Shown here: one piece after another, positions 12,257 through 22,732 of the stretch
Layout of the letters: every line of letters starts with the position of its first letter
Numbering within the stretch: position 1 is the first letter of the stretch
Notes under the pieces: generated by a model
What the model saw: the letters and a program-made list of their open reading frames with translations, nothing else
The model's database searches: none
What the model was told of the DNA's origin: nothing
Made by a program: the position numbers and the translations under genes
Assembly: GCF_001039355.2 (NCBI RefSeq)
Contig: NW_019775600.1
Location: 6,277 to 70,276 of the forward strand
Direction of reading: 5' to 3'
Length of the DNA: 64,000 bases
DNA from: Lingula anatina
Taxonomy: Eukaryota > Brachiopoda > Lingulata > Lingulida > Lingulidae

Positions 12257-13440
12257 TAGTAGGTGTGTGTGAAAGTTATCTTCCAGAGTTTCTCAATGAA
12301 GAGTTAGGGAGATAAACATGAAAGAATGCTGTTTAGGCTGATAATTCATTACAAGTATCGGAATGAAAATTGAATAAAACAACTTTTTGATTTTGGAACC
12401 AACAAGGCAGTTCTGTTGTCACCGAGTCCGACATCGCCCGCTGATAATACTTATTCAAGGATTTGTGACAATTTCAACGATTTCTATTTTTCTCCTTCAG
12501 TTGCCTATAATTCAGCATTGTGTTCAGATATTGATTTTTCAATAAAATTTTCCTCTTAAAGCTTCAAAAACCTATGGTGCTTCTATTGGTCTCTTTTTGA
12601 CCTTAATCACAGCAGTGGCAAATTATATCGAGATATGATCATGTTGACATCACAGCAAATTGTAGCAGGAATATCTTGTGTCCAATAAAGCCACAGTGTC
12701 CACTTCAATCCTCCCAAGTAAAAATAAGTGTGAAAGAAAATATCTTATATTTTATTGTTCCTCAAGATTTCGCCTTCTCTCTTTTCCAAGCATAATGAAG
12801 TGCACCACTGCCCATTTGTATACATTATTCACATTTTGCTCCACGCACAAAATTAAATCCCAGTAAAAATTGATAGACTAACTTTAGTTTTTTTTCTTAC
12901 ATTTGAGACTATTTGTACAATAGCCTTACTGTTCGTAAATTGTAGAAGGTCCCAACAATATCAACTGAATTCCATTTATTTACTAAATCGACAAAACTGT
13001 TTTTAGAAAGGAGAACAAATATCAAAAGAAAATAATATATAAACTTTCCTTCTCAATTCTGTATTTATTGCCCATAACAACTGCTCTACACAAGATTTCT
13101 GCTGATTTCCACATAGGATGCCCAATACAGATGTAGTTACAGGTCACAAAGCATTTTGTTAAATAGTTAACTAAGATGGAAATGGCTAGTCTCTACAGAA
13201 CACAAAACTTTTGAAACATTTGCTTCCTTTAAACTAGATACAAAAAAGCTCCAAATGAGTGGGAAATAAATAAAAAAAATTAAATACATCTGCATGAAAA
13301 AGGTGAGGACTTTATATATATACAAAAAAATAAGACATAAGGCTGCTTAACAAAATCCCCTGTGTATATACAAAACTAAGCATATTCATTACATCACAGT
13401 ATACCTCACATGCATCTACAGCAACAATCAGCTCCTGGCA
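12257..13440. other. No gene recognised
   Basis: AT-rich sequence. Open frames here lack motifs and splice context. Confidence 0.55.
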
Positions 13441-13654
13441 CCCCAGTCTTAACAGCTGATCTACTAACACCTTGCCCTGTAACTCCAGTCTTAACAGCTG
13501 ATCTACTCACACCTTGTCCTGTAACTCCAGTCTTAACAGCTGATCTACTCACACCTTGTCCTGTAACTCCAGTCTTAGCAGCTGATCTACTCACACCTTG
13601 TCCTGTAACTCCAGTCTTTACAGTTGATCTACTCACACCTTGCCCTGTAACTCA
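13441..13654. repeat. 42-bp minisatellite, five units
   Basis: Five consecutive units of 42 bp contain CAGCTGATCTACTCACACC. Because 42 is a multiple of three, both strands stay open. The plus frame repeats the 14-residue TPVLTADLLTPCPV and the minus frame repeats a different 14-residue word. The open frames look like consequences of the repeat and there is no evidence of translation. Confidence 0.9.
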
Positions 13655-14452
13655 AAAGCATCGTGCATTGCGTCCAAGCACAAGTGCCTTGATTCTATAA
13701 CTCGCCCCATATTATAGCCTTGAAATAAAAGGTGACATCGCTTTTCTCAATTCGTGATGCTATTGAGTTATGGAACCCAAGTCGGCATGAAGAATATGAA
13801 GAACATGAAGAATAATATCAACTGTATTTCAGTGAAAGTGTATTGTGTAACTCAGAAATGTCCTCACAGATAAAAACAAACAAAACTGTGATTCTGCTCA
13901 AATTACACTGTATAAACCAACTAAACAACATAACCGACTGTGAAACAAATCCTAGTGGAAAGATACAGCAACCCTAGAGTATGTAAAGATGAAGTCTGGA
14001 ATATATAGCCTTGCTGTGAAGTTCAATTAGAAGTGTGACTGTCCTATCTAACCTTCAGCACACACTGTGCACATCAGAACAATCATGAAGTGTGCCTTTC
14101 TGTTCTGAATGTCAACCTTAGACTGCCACATTCATCTAATACAATGCAAAAAAGCCCTATCAAAAGTGGTTTAACCATTATAACCGAACGTCGTAAAGTC
14201 CCCATATACCCCCTTTGAGTACTCTAAAGTAAGAGTACAGTCTAAGGTTGTTCTAGGTGGTTTTCAAATTTATGCACCCTGTTTTAAAATCATATAGCGA
14301 TTTTACAACAATCGTTTACTATCCAATCAAGGTGACAGCCGAGCGTGGATGAGCCCGCAGTCGTCCTACAAAGTTTGTTCTGGGGTATGATACTCCGAAA
14401 TGCGATCTAACACACGAGATAGGTCGGCCATGTGTAGCTTTCGGTTCAGTAA

Positions 14453-15213
14453 GTCCGCGGATCATCTGTTCTGAATGCGCTCTTAGTCCACGGATCATCT
14501 GTTCTGAATGTGTTCTTAGTCCGTGGATCATCTGTTCTGAATGCGTTCTTAGTCCGTGGATCATCTGTTCTGAATGTGTTCTTAGTCCGTGGATCATCTG
14601 TTCTGAATGCGTTCTTAGTCCGTGGATCATCTGTTCTAAATGTGTTCTTAGTCCGTGGATCATCTGTTCTAAATGCGTTCTTAGTCCGNNNNNNNNNNNN
14701 NNNNNNNNNNNNNNNNNNNNNNNNNNNNNNNNNNNNNNNNNNNNNNNNNNNNNNNNNNNNNNNNNNNNNNNNNNNNNNNNNNNNNNNNNNNNNNNNNNNN
14801 NNNNNNNNNNNNNNNNNNNNNNNNNNNNNNNNNNNNNNNNNNNNNNNNNNNNNNNNNNNNNNNNNNNNNNNNNNNNNNNNNNNNNNNNNNNNNNNNNNNN
14901 NNNNNNNNNNNNNNNNNNNNNNNNNNNNNNNNNNNNNNNNNNNNNNNNNNNNNNNNNNNNNNNNNNNNNNNNNNNNNNNNNNNNNNNNNNNNNNNNNNNN
15001 NNNNNNNNNNNNNNNNNNNNNNNNNNNNNNNNNNNNNNNNNNNNNNNNNNNNNNNNNNNNNNNNNNNNNNNNNNNNNNNNNNNNCATCTGTTCTAAATGT
15101 GTTCTTAGTCCGCGGATCATCTGTTCTAAATGTGTTCTTAGTCCACGGATCATCTGTTCTGAATGCGTTCTTAGTCTACAGATTATTAGTTCTGAATGCG
15201 ACCTAAGTATCAA
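14453..15213. repeat. 33-bp minisatellite with assembly gap
   Basis: The unit is GTCCGTGGATCATCTGTTCT plus 13 further bases ending in CTTA, total 33 bp. Seven units before the gap alternate between GAATGCG/AAATGCG and GAATGTG/AAATGTG variants, giving a 66-bp higher-order period; four diverged units follow the gap. The period is divisible by three and both strands are open. Confidence 0.92.
14689..15084. other. Assembly gap (396 N)
   Basis: A run of 396 N lies inside the 33-bp minisatellite. To keep repeat phase the missing length should be 5 plus a multiple of 33, and 396 is not, so the N count is an estimate. Confidence 0.98.
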
Positions 15214-15214
15214 C

Positions 15215-15350
15215 TTAAAGGGATAACAACTGTTTGTTTTGTCCAATAAATGAATTTTCCCGGGATAAACAACAATTTTTCTATATATACCAATGGTCAA
15301 TGAAGCCATTTCTATATTCAAAATTAGTCTCTGTTTGTTTCTTTTTTTTG
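15215..15350 (+). repeat. Terminal-type repeat, left copy
   Basis: This begins TTAAAGGGATAACAACTGTT. A diverged direct copy lies at 16553-16670 and the first 20 bp recur inverted at 16853-16873. Together these repeats bracket the recombinase relic. Confidence 0.6.
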
Positions 15351-15567
15351 TTGTTGTATATATTATATTTAAATTTAACTTTAATAGGTGACAACCAATT
15401 CAAATTTGACTTACTAAATATTGCACTGTCCACGAGCATGCTATCTTGTATATCGGGCGAGGGGGTAACAGTGTATTATTTGTCATACATACAAAGGGAA
15501 ATCGGACATGCCAAATTTCATGGCTGCAGAAAGGACGCAGGAAAGACGCCGTCCAGTGTAAGGGGGT

Positions 15568-16544
15568 ATGATTTTCGGATTACGAGGCGTAGAGGAACAC
15601 CGATTACTGGTTATACACGGTAAATCAACTCAGATTACGCTCTTCGAACCTGAAGGTGACATTGTATACTTGAAATATTCAGAAGACGTCTGTAAATCTT
15701 GACAAGGTTGCCCCAAACACCTTAAATTAGTTCCTACACAAGTGACCTATTTTGCTAACGCAGACTGTCCGGGGCGATGCCATGTAAGGATTTACGAGAA
15801 ATATAGGGTATTATCCCCCGAAGAATACAGAGGACATGCTTTCTGTCTCCAGCCTTTGCCTAACTGTCGGGAAGACAGTCGGCAGTTGATTGATGTGAAT
15901 ACTCAGTTTAACTTCACCTGAGAAAAGTGTGAAAAGGCTGGACTGAAAGGATTTTACACCAGCAACTATCTGCGGGCAACTACAGCGACGTGCCTCTTCA
16001 GGAGTTGTGTCGACGAGCAGCTGATTATGTTTAACACAGGCCATCGTTCATTCGAAGGTAAATATCATAAATATCATGTGTAGACGGCAATTAAAATGTC
16101 AGTGGCACCTATAGCACATTTAAAGCAGGGGAAATATTTTGCATAAATCTTAAAACTCACAATAATTTACAGTTATGCTTAATTGTCTCTGTATGGAGAA
16201 AAAAATCTGATGACTCCAGGAAAATCCATTTTACCGTAAAGATCCTCACTGATGTCCCTTTAAGTGTTATTTCTAATAGTACTTATGAGTTTATACACAA
16301 ATGTTACAACATACACTGTACTGACAATCAGCTGTGGATCTATTTCCATTTACTCATTATTCATTTAGGAAAGAGGACTCATATTTTACAAGTATTATAT
16401 TTTATTATAATTGTCTAGTCATTTCTTTTTATTTCAGACGTCAGTGATGAAAGTGAAACGCCAACAGATTCCTCTTTCAGTAGATTTATCGATTTAACAA
16501 ACCGGCGGGTTGTATTTCATAATTGCACTTTCCAATTTTATTGA
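15568..16544 (+). pseudogene. Decayed DUF3504/Crypton-type tyrosine recombinase
   Basis: One frame from 15568 reads MIFGLRGVEEHRLL, then FEPEGDIVYLKYSED, FANADCPGRCHVRIYEKY, GHAFCLQPLP, CEKAGLKGFYTSNYLRATTA and VDEQLIMFNTGHRSFEG. This is the DUF3504 order seen in ZMYM, QRICH1 and KCTD1-like proteins derived from Crypton recombinases. In-frame stops at 15700-15702 and 15919-15921 break it. A donor after 16057 and an acceptor ending at 16437 join in phase 1 to an intact last exon ending NCTFQFY at TGA 16542-16544, a tail style I recall from this family. The usual HxLR histidine is replaced (SNYLR) and the segment with the nucleophilic tyrosine after GHRS is absent. The first catalytic Arg (LRG) and the GHRS His remain. 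It is called a pseudogene, with recombinase activity excluded by the missing residues. The extent of its 5' end is unclear. Confidence 0.75.
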
Positions 16545-16552
16545 AATATATA

Positions 16553-16873
16553 TTCTAAGGGTTAACAACTGTTCATTTTGGCCAATTCTCACATACTTAC
16601 CAATGGTAAATGAATCTATTCCCACATTCAAAGTTAGTCCCTTTTTTTCTTTTATTTTTTATGTAATAAAGATTTATATCTCTTAAACGATTATTACAGA
16701 GTGTAGCTATCTATGGAATCCACGTGATGTGGTGGCAAGTACAAATTTTTTAGAATAATTGTGTTAGCTGATGGTTTGGTGGTAAAATAGAATTTATTAT
16801 ATTTCTTTGAATAATTTACAACGTATTTATTGCGCAATATGGGTATTTTACGAACAGTTGTTATCCCTTTTAA
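16553..16873. repeat. Terminal-type repeats downstream of the recombinase relic
   Basis: A direct copy of the 15215 repeat starts AAGGGTTAACAACTGTTC at about 16555 and shares ACCAATGGTAAATGAA. The block ends at 16853-16873 with AACAGTTGTTATCCCTTTTA, the inverted form of the same 20-bp terminus. The outer bases read TTAA on both sides. Confidence 0.6.
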
Positions 16874-17164
16874 TGTCTGATGTCGTTTCTTTTTTTCTGT
16901 GACTATTCATGTAAAATCCGAGAAAAAACGAGATATCGAGGAGGATTTTACTGAATCAGCGCGAGCCACGCTACCATAAAGTGCGATTGAAAGCGAACAC
17001 TTTTTGATAGCGGGTCGAGTCAGTCGTATTGTTTGTGTGAACTGCGGTTAAGTTGCTAATAACAATGATATCAGTCCCTGCAATATTTTTTTTATTTGGT
17101 ATCAGCCCCATGGTATGTATGATTTTTTCTGGATCAAGGAAAGTATAGGACCAGACTTGTCTCC

Positions 17165-17325
17165 ACCTTATCACTGCTCACGTGATCACATGTCACATGA
17201 CTACATCACTTTCAGACCAGGACGACTCTTGCCAACCCTCACTTAGGACGACACCGTCGACACCTTCAAATTTACGCTTCATTTGGCCTCGTCTTTCGTC
17301 CCTCGATATCCGTAATCCAGAACAG
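17165..17325 (+). other. Untranslated first-exon-like segment, paralogue of 29938-30096
   Basis: This segment aligns with 29938-30096 over TTATCACTG, the ACATCAC motif, CACTTT-AG-CCAGGA-GACC, a CACCTCCAAA-like stretch and a common end AACAG followed by a GT donor (GTCAGT here, GTAAGT there). The conserved end at a splice donor suggests a duplicated promoter and 5' untranslated exon of the Roco/death-domain family. No coding frame is shared. A second exon for this copy was not recognised. Confidence 0.45.
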
Positions 17326-19085
17326 GTCAGTTTATTTTCATAAAACCAAATTTTGATGGATGTTTTTCAAAAAATTAGGTAGTTTTTCGTTAGATTATGA
17401 TTGTAGCTTAAGTTCATTACGTAGATCAACATATACACGTACTCCTTTTATCTCTTGTCCTCGTTTAGCAAAAAAATCAATACTCTAGTGGGCCATTACT
17501 AAATATGACGCGTCAACGTAGACTTACAATCAGGTATGTGTTAAAGTGAAGTATTACATCTGATTCGATTTTTCTGTAAACTTGTACTCAAGACTCGCGT
17601 GTTGCCCAAATAATCGTTTTACTGTTATATTTAAGGATATTGTTAACCTTTGCTAAGAACACCTCTTGTACTGCCTTACATACTTTTTGGGATAACAGAT
17701 AAATCTTTGGCATTCAATGGCTAAATTACATAACATTTACACGCATGTTAACCAACGGGTGACGTCATAACTGAGGTTTTCGGGTAATATTAAAAACCAG
17801 TTTCTTAAATTCTCCTTTACCTGAGCACCAACGTAGACCATTTTTACGACAATTTAATGACACCATCTAGAACTCCCAAACCCTGTTAGCGGGGGATTTC
17901 CATTGCTTTTAATCGAACCAAAGATAGATGCAGAATTGAATAATGGAGGAAAACCTCATATCGATACACATGTAATCTGGGTGAAAATAAAGACTTACTA
18001 TACCCTTGGGCGATATGTATGTTATTCTAAGAATGATGTATTGCGCTTACATGTAAAATGGGGCACTGTGTATTCCATCTTTGATATCCCTGCATGTTGA
18101 GGTCACTAAGATAAAAGGGTCACAGCAAAGGTTGAGATATGGCAGTTAAATTACAGTGTAGATGCTGTGTAACGGCGTGTAGGTTATGTGTCATAAAATA
18201 AACAGATCGAAAATCAACAAATAAACCTATCACATGGTTATAAACTATACTGAAGGAAGAAAATAACACAGTATGTGGTAGGAACTTACAAGCTTAAACA
18301 AATGAGTGCTTTAAATCCCTAAAATGCCCATCACGTACACAGATGAGGAGTATTTTATCCTTTTTTAAATCGAACTCCCGACTAGTGACCTGTTTCATAC
18401 AGGATGTTTAGCTGTTTCTACTGCGAACAAACTGTCTGTCTCCTCTTATCTCATACAGTGTAGATGCTCACTATATTTCTTATTCTTTGGTAGAAATAAA
18501 AGCAAATTAAATTATATATAGAGCAAACGTATAGATAAAATAATGTGGCGGTACATAATGTGTGATTACGTATGTCCACTTACAGTTTAGTATCTTTCCA
18601 ATTAGTAACTTATGCTTGCTATGTCATACGCCTTGCGAAGGTAGATGTTCTCTGTATGTTACTTATAGATGCGTTTGATATCCTGTACTTGTGGTAATGA
18701 ATATGGACCTTTGTGATGTATTAATATATGCTTACCCGATCATTGTTATGGATGTATGCATTCCTTTTGTTGTCAAATCTGAGAGTTTACCAGTTTACAA
18801 CACTGGTAAAAAAGGTTGCCCCATCCCCAGTTCCATGTGCTGTTATTTACAAATGATCACGTCACAGGTGTAAATTGCTATAAGCAATGCTTTTCATTTC
18901 AGATAGCATATCTTACATGATCCATCGTTCAGAAAATACAAAATATTGGTGAAAACATCAACATTTTATAACAAGGTATTTATGTTCATATTGACTAAGG
19001 CAATGAAGCCCAGCTTCCAAGGAAAGATGAAGTATTGTCACCAAAACCATAAAAATGCGTAGGCTAAGCAACTGAAATAAACAGC

Positions 19086-19088
<3 letters not shown>
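17326..19088. other. No gene recognised
   Basis: This would be the first intron if the preceding segment is a real first exon. AT-rich, with no convincing exons. Confidence 0.4.
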
Positions 19089-19089
<1 letters not shown>

Positions 19090-19120
<31 letters not shown>

Positions 19121-19129
19121 AGATAAACA
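19090..19129. repeat. Poly-A run
   Basis: About 38 A in a row. It could be the tail of a retroposed sequence but no target duplication was seen. Confidence 0.85.
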
Positions 19130-19673
19130 GGGGTGAAAACATAACCTCCTTGGTGGAGGTAACAACAGAAACACTTTACACACTAGACTTTATATACACA
19201 CTGAAAAATCTGACTTCCCTGAAATATCTGACTACCTGAAATATCTGACTTATTACTTAAAGTATATAATTAAAGTCAAACAAAAGCTGCTCAAATTCAA
19301 GTAAAAATGTATTTATAATGAGGTGCGTGAAACGTTCATTTTATTTAGCGTGATTGGCAAAGCAACCCATTCTCCACCCTTCGTGAAAGGAAGACATTAT
19401 AGCCGGTGATTTTACGTTGGTTCTACTAATAACCGACATCGGTCCAATGATTACCAAACCTCAAACCAACGGTAGGCCAACTGGTCACAGAGGTATCTGC
19501 AATTTGCACATTGATTAATGACCCAACCAAAAACTAGGGGCACAGTGATTTACATCATTGAACCAAAGGCAAAATAAATTTATCCAGAATCACATACGGA
19601 GTAGGGCACTGTCTGATGCATGAATAACATGTCTGATGCACAGGCAGATCAATGTCCTGTTGAAATATCTTAA

Positions 19674-19900
19674 CCTTCAAGAGACCAAGCTATTTTACTG
19701 ACTGAAATGACCAAGTGGGGTCATCTATGACCCCATTGCGCTCTGTACAGGGATCCTTATTATCAAAGGCTGTTGAGGGTTTATCACACCTACAGTGTAT
19801 ACTACTCCCAGGATTTAAGACAAGCACTTTGTAATGATCTAATGTAATAAGTATATGGTAAAAATACTTTTATTGCATGAAATAGCCAAGCATCAAATCT
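19674..19900. mobile_element. Partial piggyBac element end
   Basis: TTAA at 19670-19673 is followed by CCTTCAAGAGACCAAGCTAT and then about 220 bp matching the left end of the complete piggyBac at 51278, including the palindrome GGGGTCATCTATGACCCC. No matching right end or transposase is present nearby, so this is a truncated or non-autonomous copy. Confidence 0.8.
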
Positions 19901-20110
19901 GCTTAGATTGGGGAGCTAATTAGCATATTTGAAACATGCTTCTATCATGCTGCTAATCTACTGCATTAATGCTCCTCCTCTATACAACCCTATGTAATTT
20001 TTGAAGTAGAATTGCAGCAGGCTATACTGCATTTCTACTGCAAATATGCTCCACACCACTACTGCGTTAATGCTTCTTTGCTACTTCGATACTACTGCAT
20101 TTTCGTGCGG

Positions 20111-20783
20111 GAATGAACTAGAAACAGGCTTTACTTAGCTTTACTTAATTTGACTTGATGTTAACCTAACACTGGTTTTAAAAGAAGAAATATAAATATG
20201 TTCGATGGATTAAATCACCGACACCGTTCTATTTTAACTTGGTCAAATACACAGTAACACAGATAATATTTATAAGTTGTCTGTCGTTCAGCACGCATTA
20301 CAGGCGAGACAAACAGTGACGATGATCAATCCAAGTAAAAGTTAGGCATGTATTGTTTACAAAATAGATCATGATGAATAAACCTACGCTTTAATAAACA
20401 ATCACCACACGGTTCTGTTTTTGTCACTTAAAAGCTTTCGTTTAAAGACTCAATGATATCAAAAATGATTCGACGCTGTAAAAATGGACCGGTTCAAGGG
20501 GCATTTTCTGTTTCAGCTAGGGGGATTTCAGGAAGAGGATTCAGTGTAGGTGTTTCCTCGGATGATAGCAGCATCACACCCTAGGTCTAAGCCAGTTGAC
20601 TAGAAGCTTTTTGTCCAACCATCCTATTCCTACTACTAAACTTATAACTCTAAACCACAAAGGTTTATGCGGTAAAAATATTTAAACTAAATGAGGTGCA
20701 TTGACAGAGGCACAAGTACAATCCAACGCCAACGTGCAACAGGGGAAAGTCTGTCAGTGTATTACATAATATATGAAAGTGCG
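20111..20783 (+). repeat. Direct duplication, copy 1
   Basis: About 670 bp matching 21580-22253 with few differences (for example GAACTAGAAACAGGCTTT, GTTCGATGGATTAAATCACC). The copy stops exactly at the N at 20784. The 65 bp just before it (CTCCACACCACTACTGCGTT onward) recur at 24729-24800. Confidence 0.9.
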
Positions 20784-21579
20784 NTTTAAAGTCGTCTGAT
20801 AAAAATCGATCTCTGAAGTTTCAGCGTTGCGAACGTTATATTGGGACGCGGTGAAGAAAAATCGACCTTGCTGAGCAATAAATGTGAAATTCTTAAGAAA
20901 ACTGATATTATCATGGACTTCGTGACACAAACTAACCGACATACTACTTTGGACGATTGAACAGTTTTAATACGGAAAGATAGGATTAGATGAAATTTTC
21001 ATCGGGGTGGGACACCGCATGTATCGTAAGTTAAGCTAATTTTGTGATCATTTTTCAGTGACTTCAAATAAATTTTTATTTAAATAACAATTTGCACATT
21101 CTGTTTATTATATCTTCTTGCAGTAGATGTATTTCCTGCTTCAATAATCCATTTAAACCCTAAACAAACTGTTCTTAAATAGAGGTAGGGTCAAAATTCC
21201 ACAAAAAAGGACGCCATTTTGAGGGTTATTTCGATATATTTTCTGCTTTTTCTATTTTTTTTGCTTTTATAACAACATCCTCCTTGCTCATGCAGCTTCT
21301 TTGATTTGTTATTGAAACATACACAACGATGTCATGAGAATTTGGTTGGCTATCTAAATTTAAATAACATTCTTGTTATGGCCCCCCTGCAGTGCACCAC
21401 TAGCAAAGAATGACTGTCTTGATTTTTATTATTTGAAACATCTTCATACACGGCCTCATATTTATATTTCTCTCAGGCCATATTCATTTTCTTGTATAAC
21501 ATGGGACTCTAAAGCACAGGGCATTGTGAAAGTTAATTGGCTACAGAGACTTGTTATCCTTCATGCACTTATAGCGTGG

Positions 21580-22253
21580 ATGAACTAGAAACAGGCTTTT
21601 CTTAGCTATACTTAATTTGACTTGATGTAAACCTAACACTGGTTTTAAATGTAGAAATATAAATATGTTCGATGGATTAAATCACCGACACCGTTCTATT
21701 TTAACTTGGTCATATACACAGCAACACAGATAATATTTATAAGTTGTCTGTCGTTCAGCACGCATTATAGGCGAGTAGCCAAACAGTGACGATGATTAAT
21801 CCAAGTAAAATCTAGGCAAGTTTTGTTTACAAAATAGATCATGATGAATAAACCTACGCTTTAATAAACAATCACCACACGGTTCTGTTTTTGTCACTTA
21901 AAAGCTTTCGTTTAAAGACGCTCAATGATATCAAAAATGATTCGACGCTTTAAAAATGGACCGATTCAAGGGGCATTTTTTGTTTCAGCTAGGGGGATTT
22001 CAGGAAGAGAATTCAGTGTAGGTGTTTCCTCGGATGATAGCAGCATCACACCCTAGGTCTAAGCCAGTTGACTAGAAGCTTTTTGTCCAACCATCCTATT
22101 CCTACTACTAAACTAATTACTCTAAACCACAAAGGTTTATGCGGTAAAAAACTAAACTAAATGAGGTGCATTGACAGAGGCACAAGTACAATCCAACGCC
22201 AACGTGCAACAGGGGAAAGTCTGACAGTGTATTACATAATATATGAAAGTGCG
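21580..22253 (+). repeat. Direct duplication, copy 2
   Basis: The partner of 20111-20783. It continues past the point where copy 1 is cut by an N, and no open frame is conserved between the copies, so it is treated as non-coding. Confidence 0.9.
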
Positions 22254-22532
22254 GTCAATATTAACAGTGTAAGACATCAGTTAAAGAGGAGGGGGTCTTA
22301 CTATCTTTTGTTAAACGCGACTGTTATTATCTCTCGAACAAGCTTAAACCATGCCTTATACAATTACTGTGTCTCCGGCTGTCGTGCAGAAACGGCATGT
22401 CGAACATATTTGCTACAGTTACAAACAGGGCAAACTAGCGACTTGTTCTAGATCGCTCTAGTAAGAAAGCATAAGCGCGGCGCCCGGGCAAAACAATCAA
22501 CTACCCGGTATAACATTCATATCTTAGCGTTT

Positions 22533-22732
22533 ACATATGACGCGCAAAGAGCTAAGTACATACTTGGACCTAAATAGAGATATGCTCGCTACCTGTACGG
22601 GAGGTCACGTGATCCGAACGCACATCGTTTCGCGAAGAGCTCGCGCTAAGCCGATTATCCTTTGATCTTTCTCCGCGTTACTTGTCCTTCTCTATTTAGG
22701 TCCAAGGTACATATGACGCGCAAAGAGCTAAG
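22533..22732. mobile_element. Inverted-repeat element flanked by 24-bp direct repeats
   Basis: CTTGGACCTAAATAGAGA (22563-22580) is inverted at about 22690-22706. Outside these arms, a 24-bp sequence (ACATATGACGCGCAAAGAGC plus TAAG) occurs at 22533-22556 and 22709-22732. The enclosed insert is about 150 bp and GC-richer than its surroundings. A 24-bp flanking duplication is longer than usual target duplications of DNA transposons. Confidence 0.7.

Noticed and set aside
13406-13700. Proline/threonine-rich repeat proteins on both strands
   Set aside because: Produced by the 42-bp minisatellite; no splice or promoter evidence.
14319-15321. Long open frames on both strands
   Set aside because: They come from the 33-bp repeat (a multiple of three) and run through Ns; no non-repeat protein sequence supports them.
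22161-22451. 96-codon frame
   Set aside because: It starts in the duplicated segment and is not preserved in the other copy.
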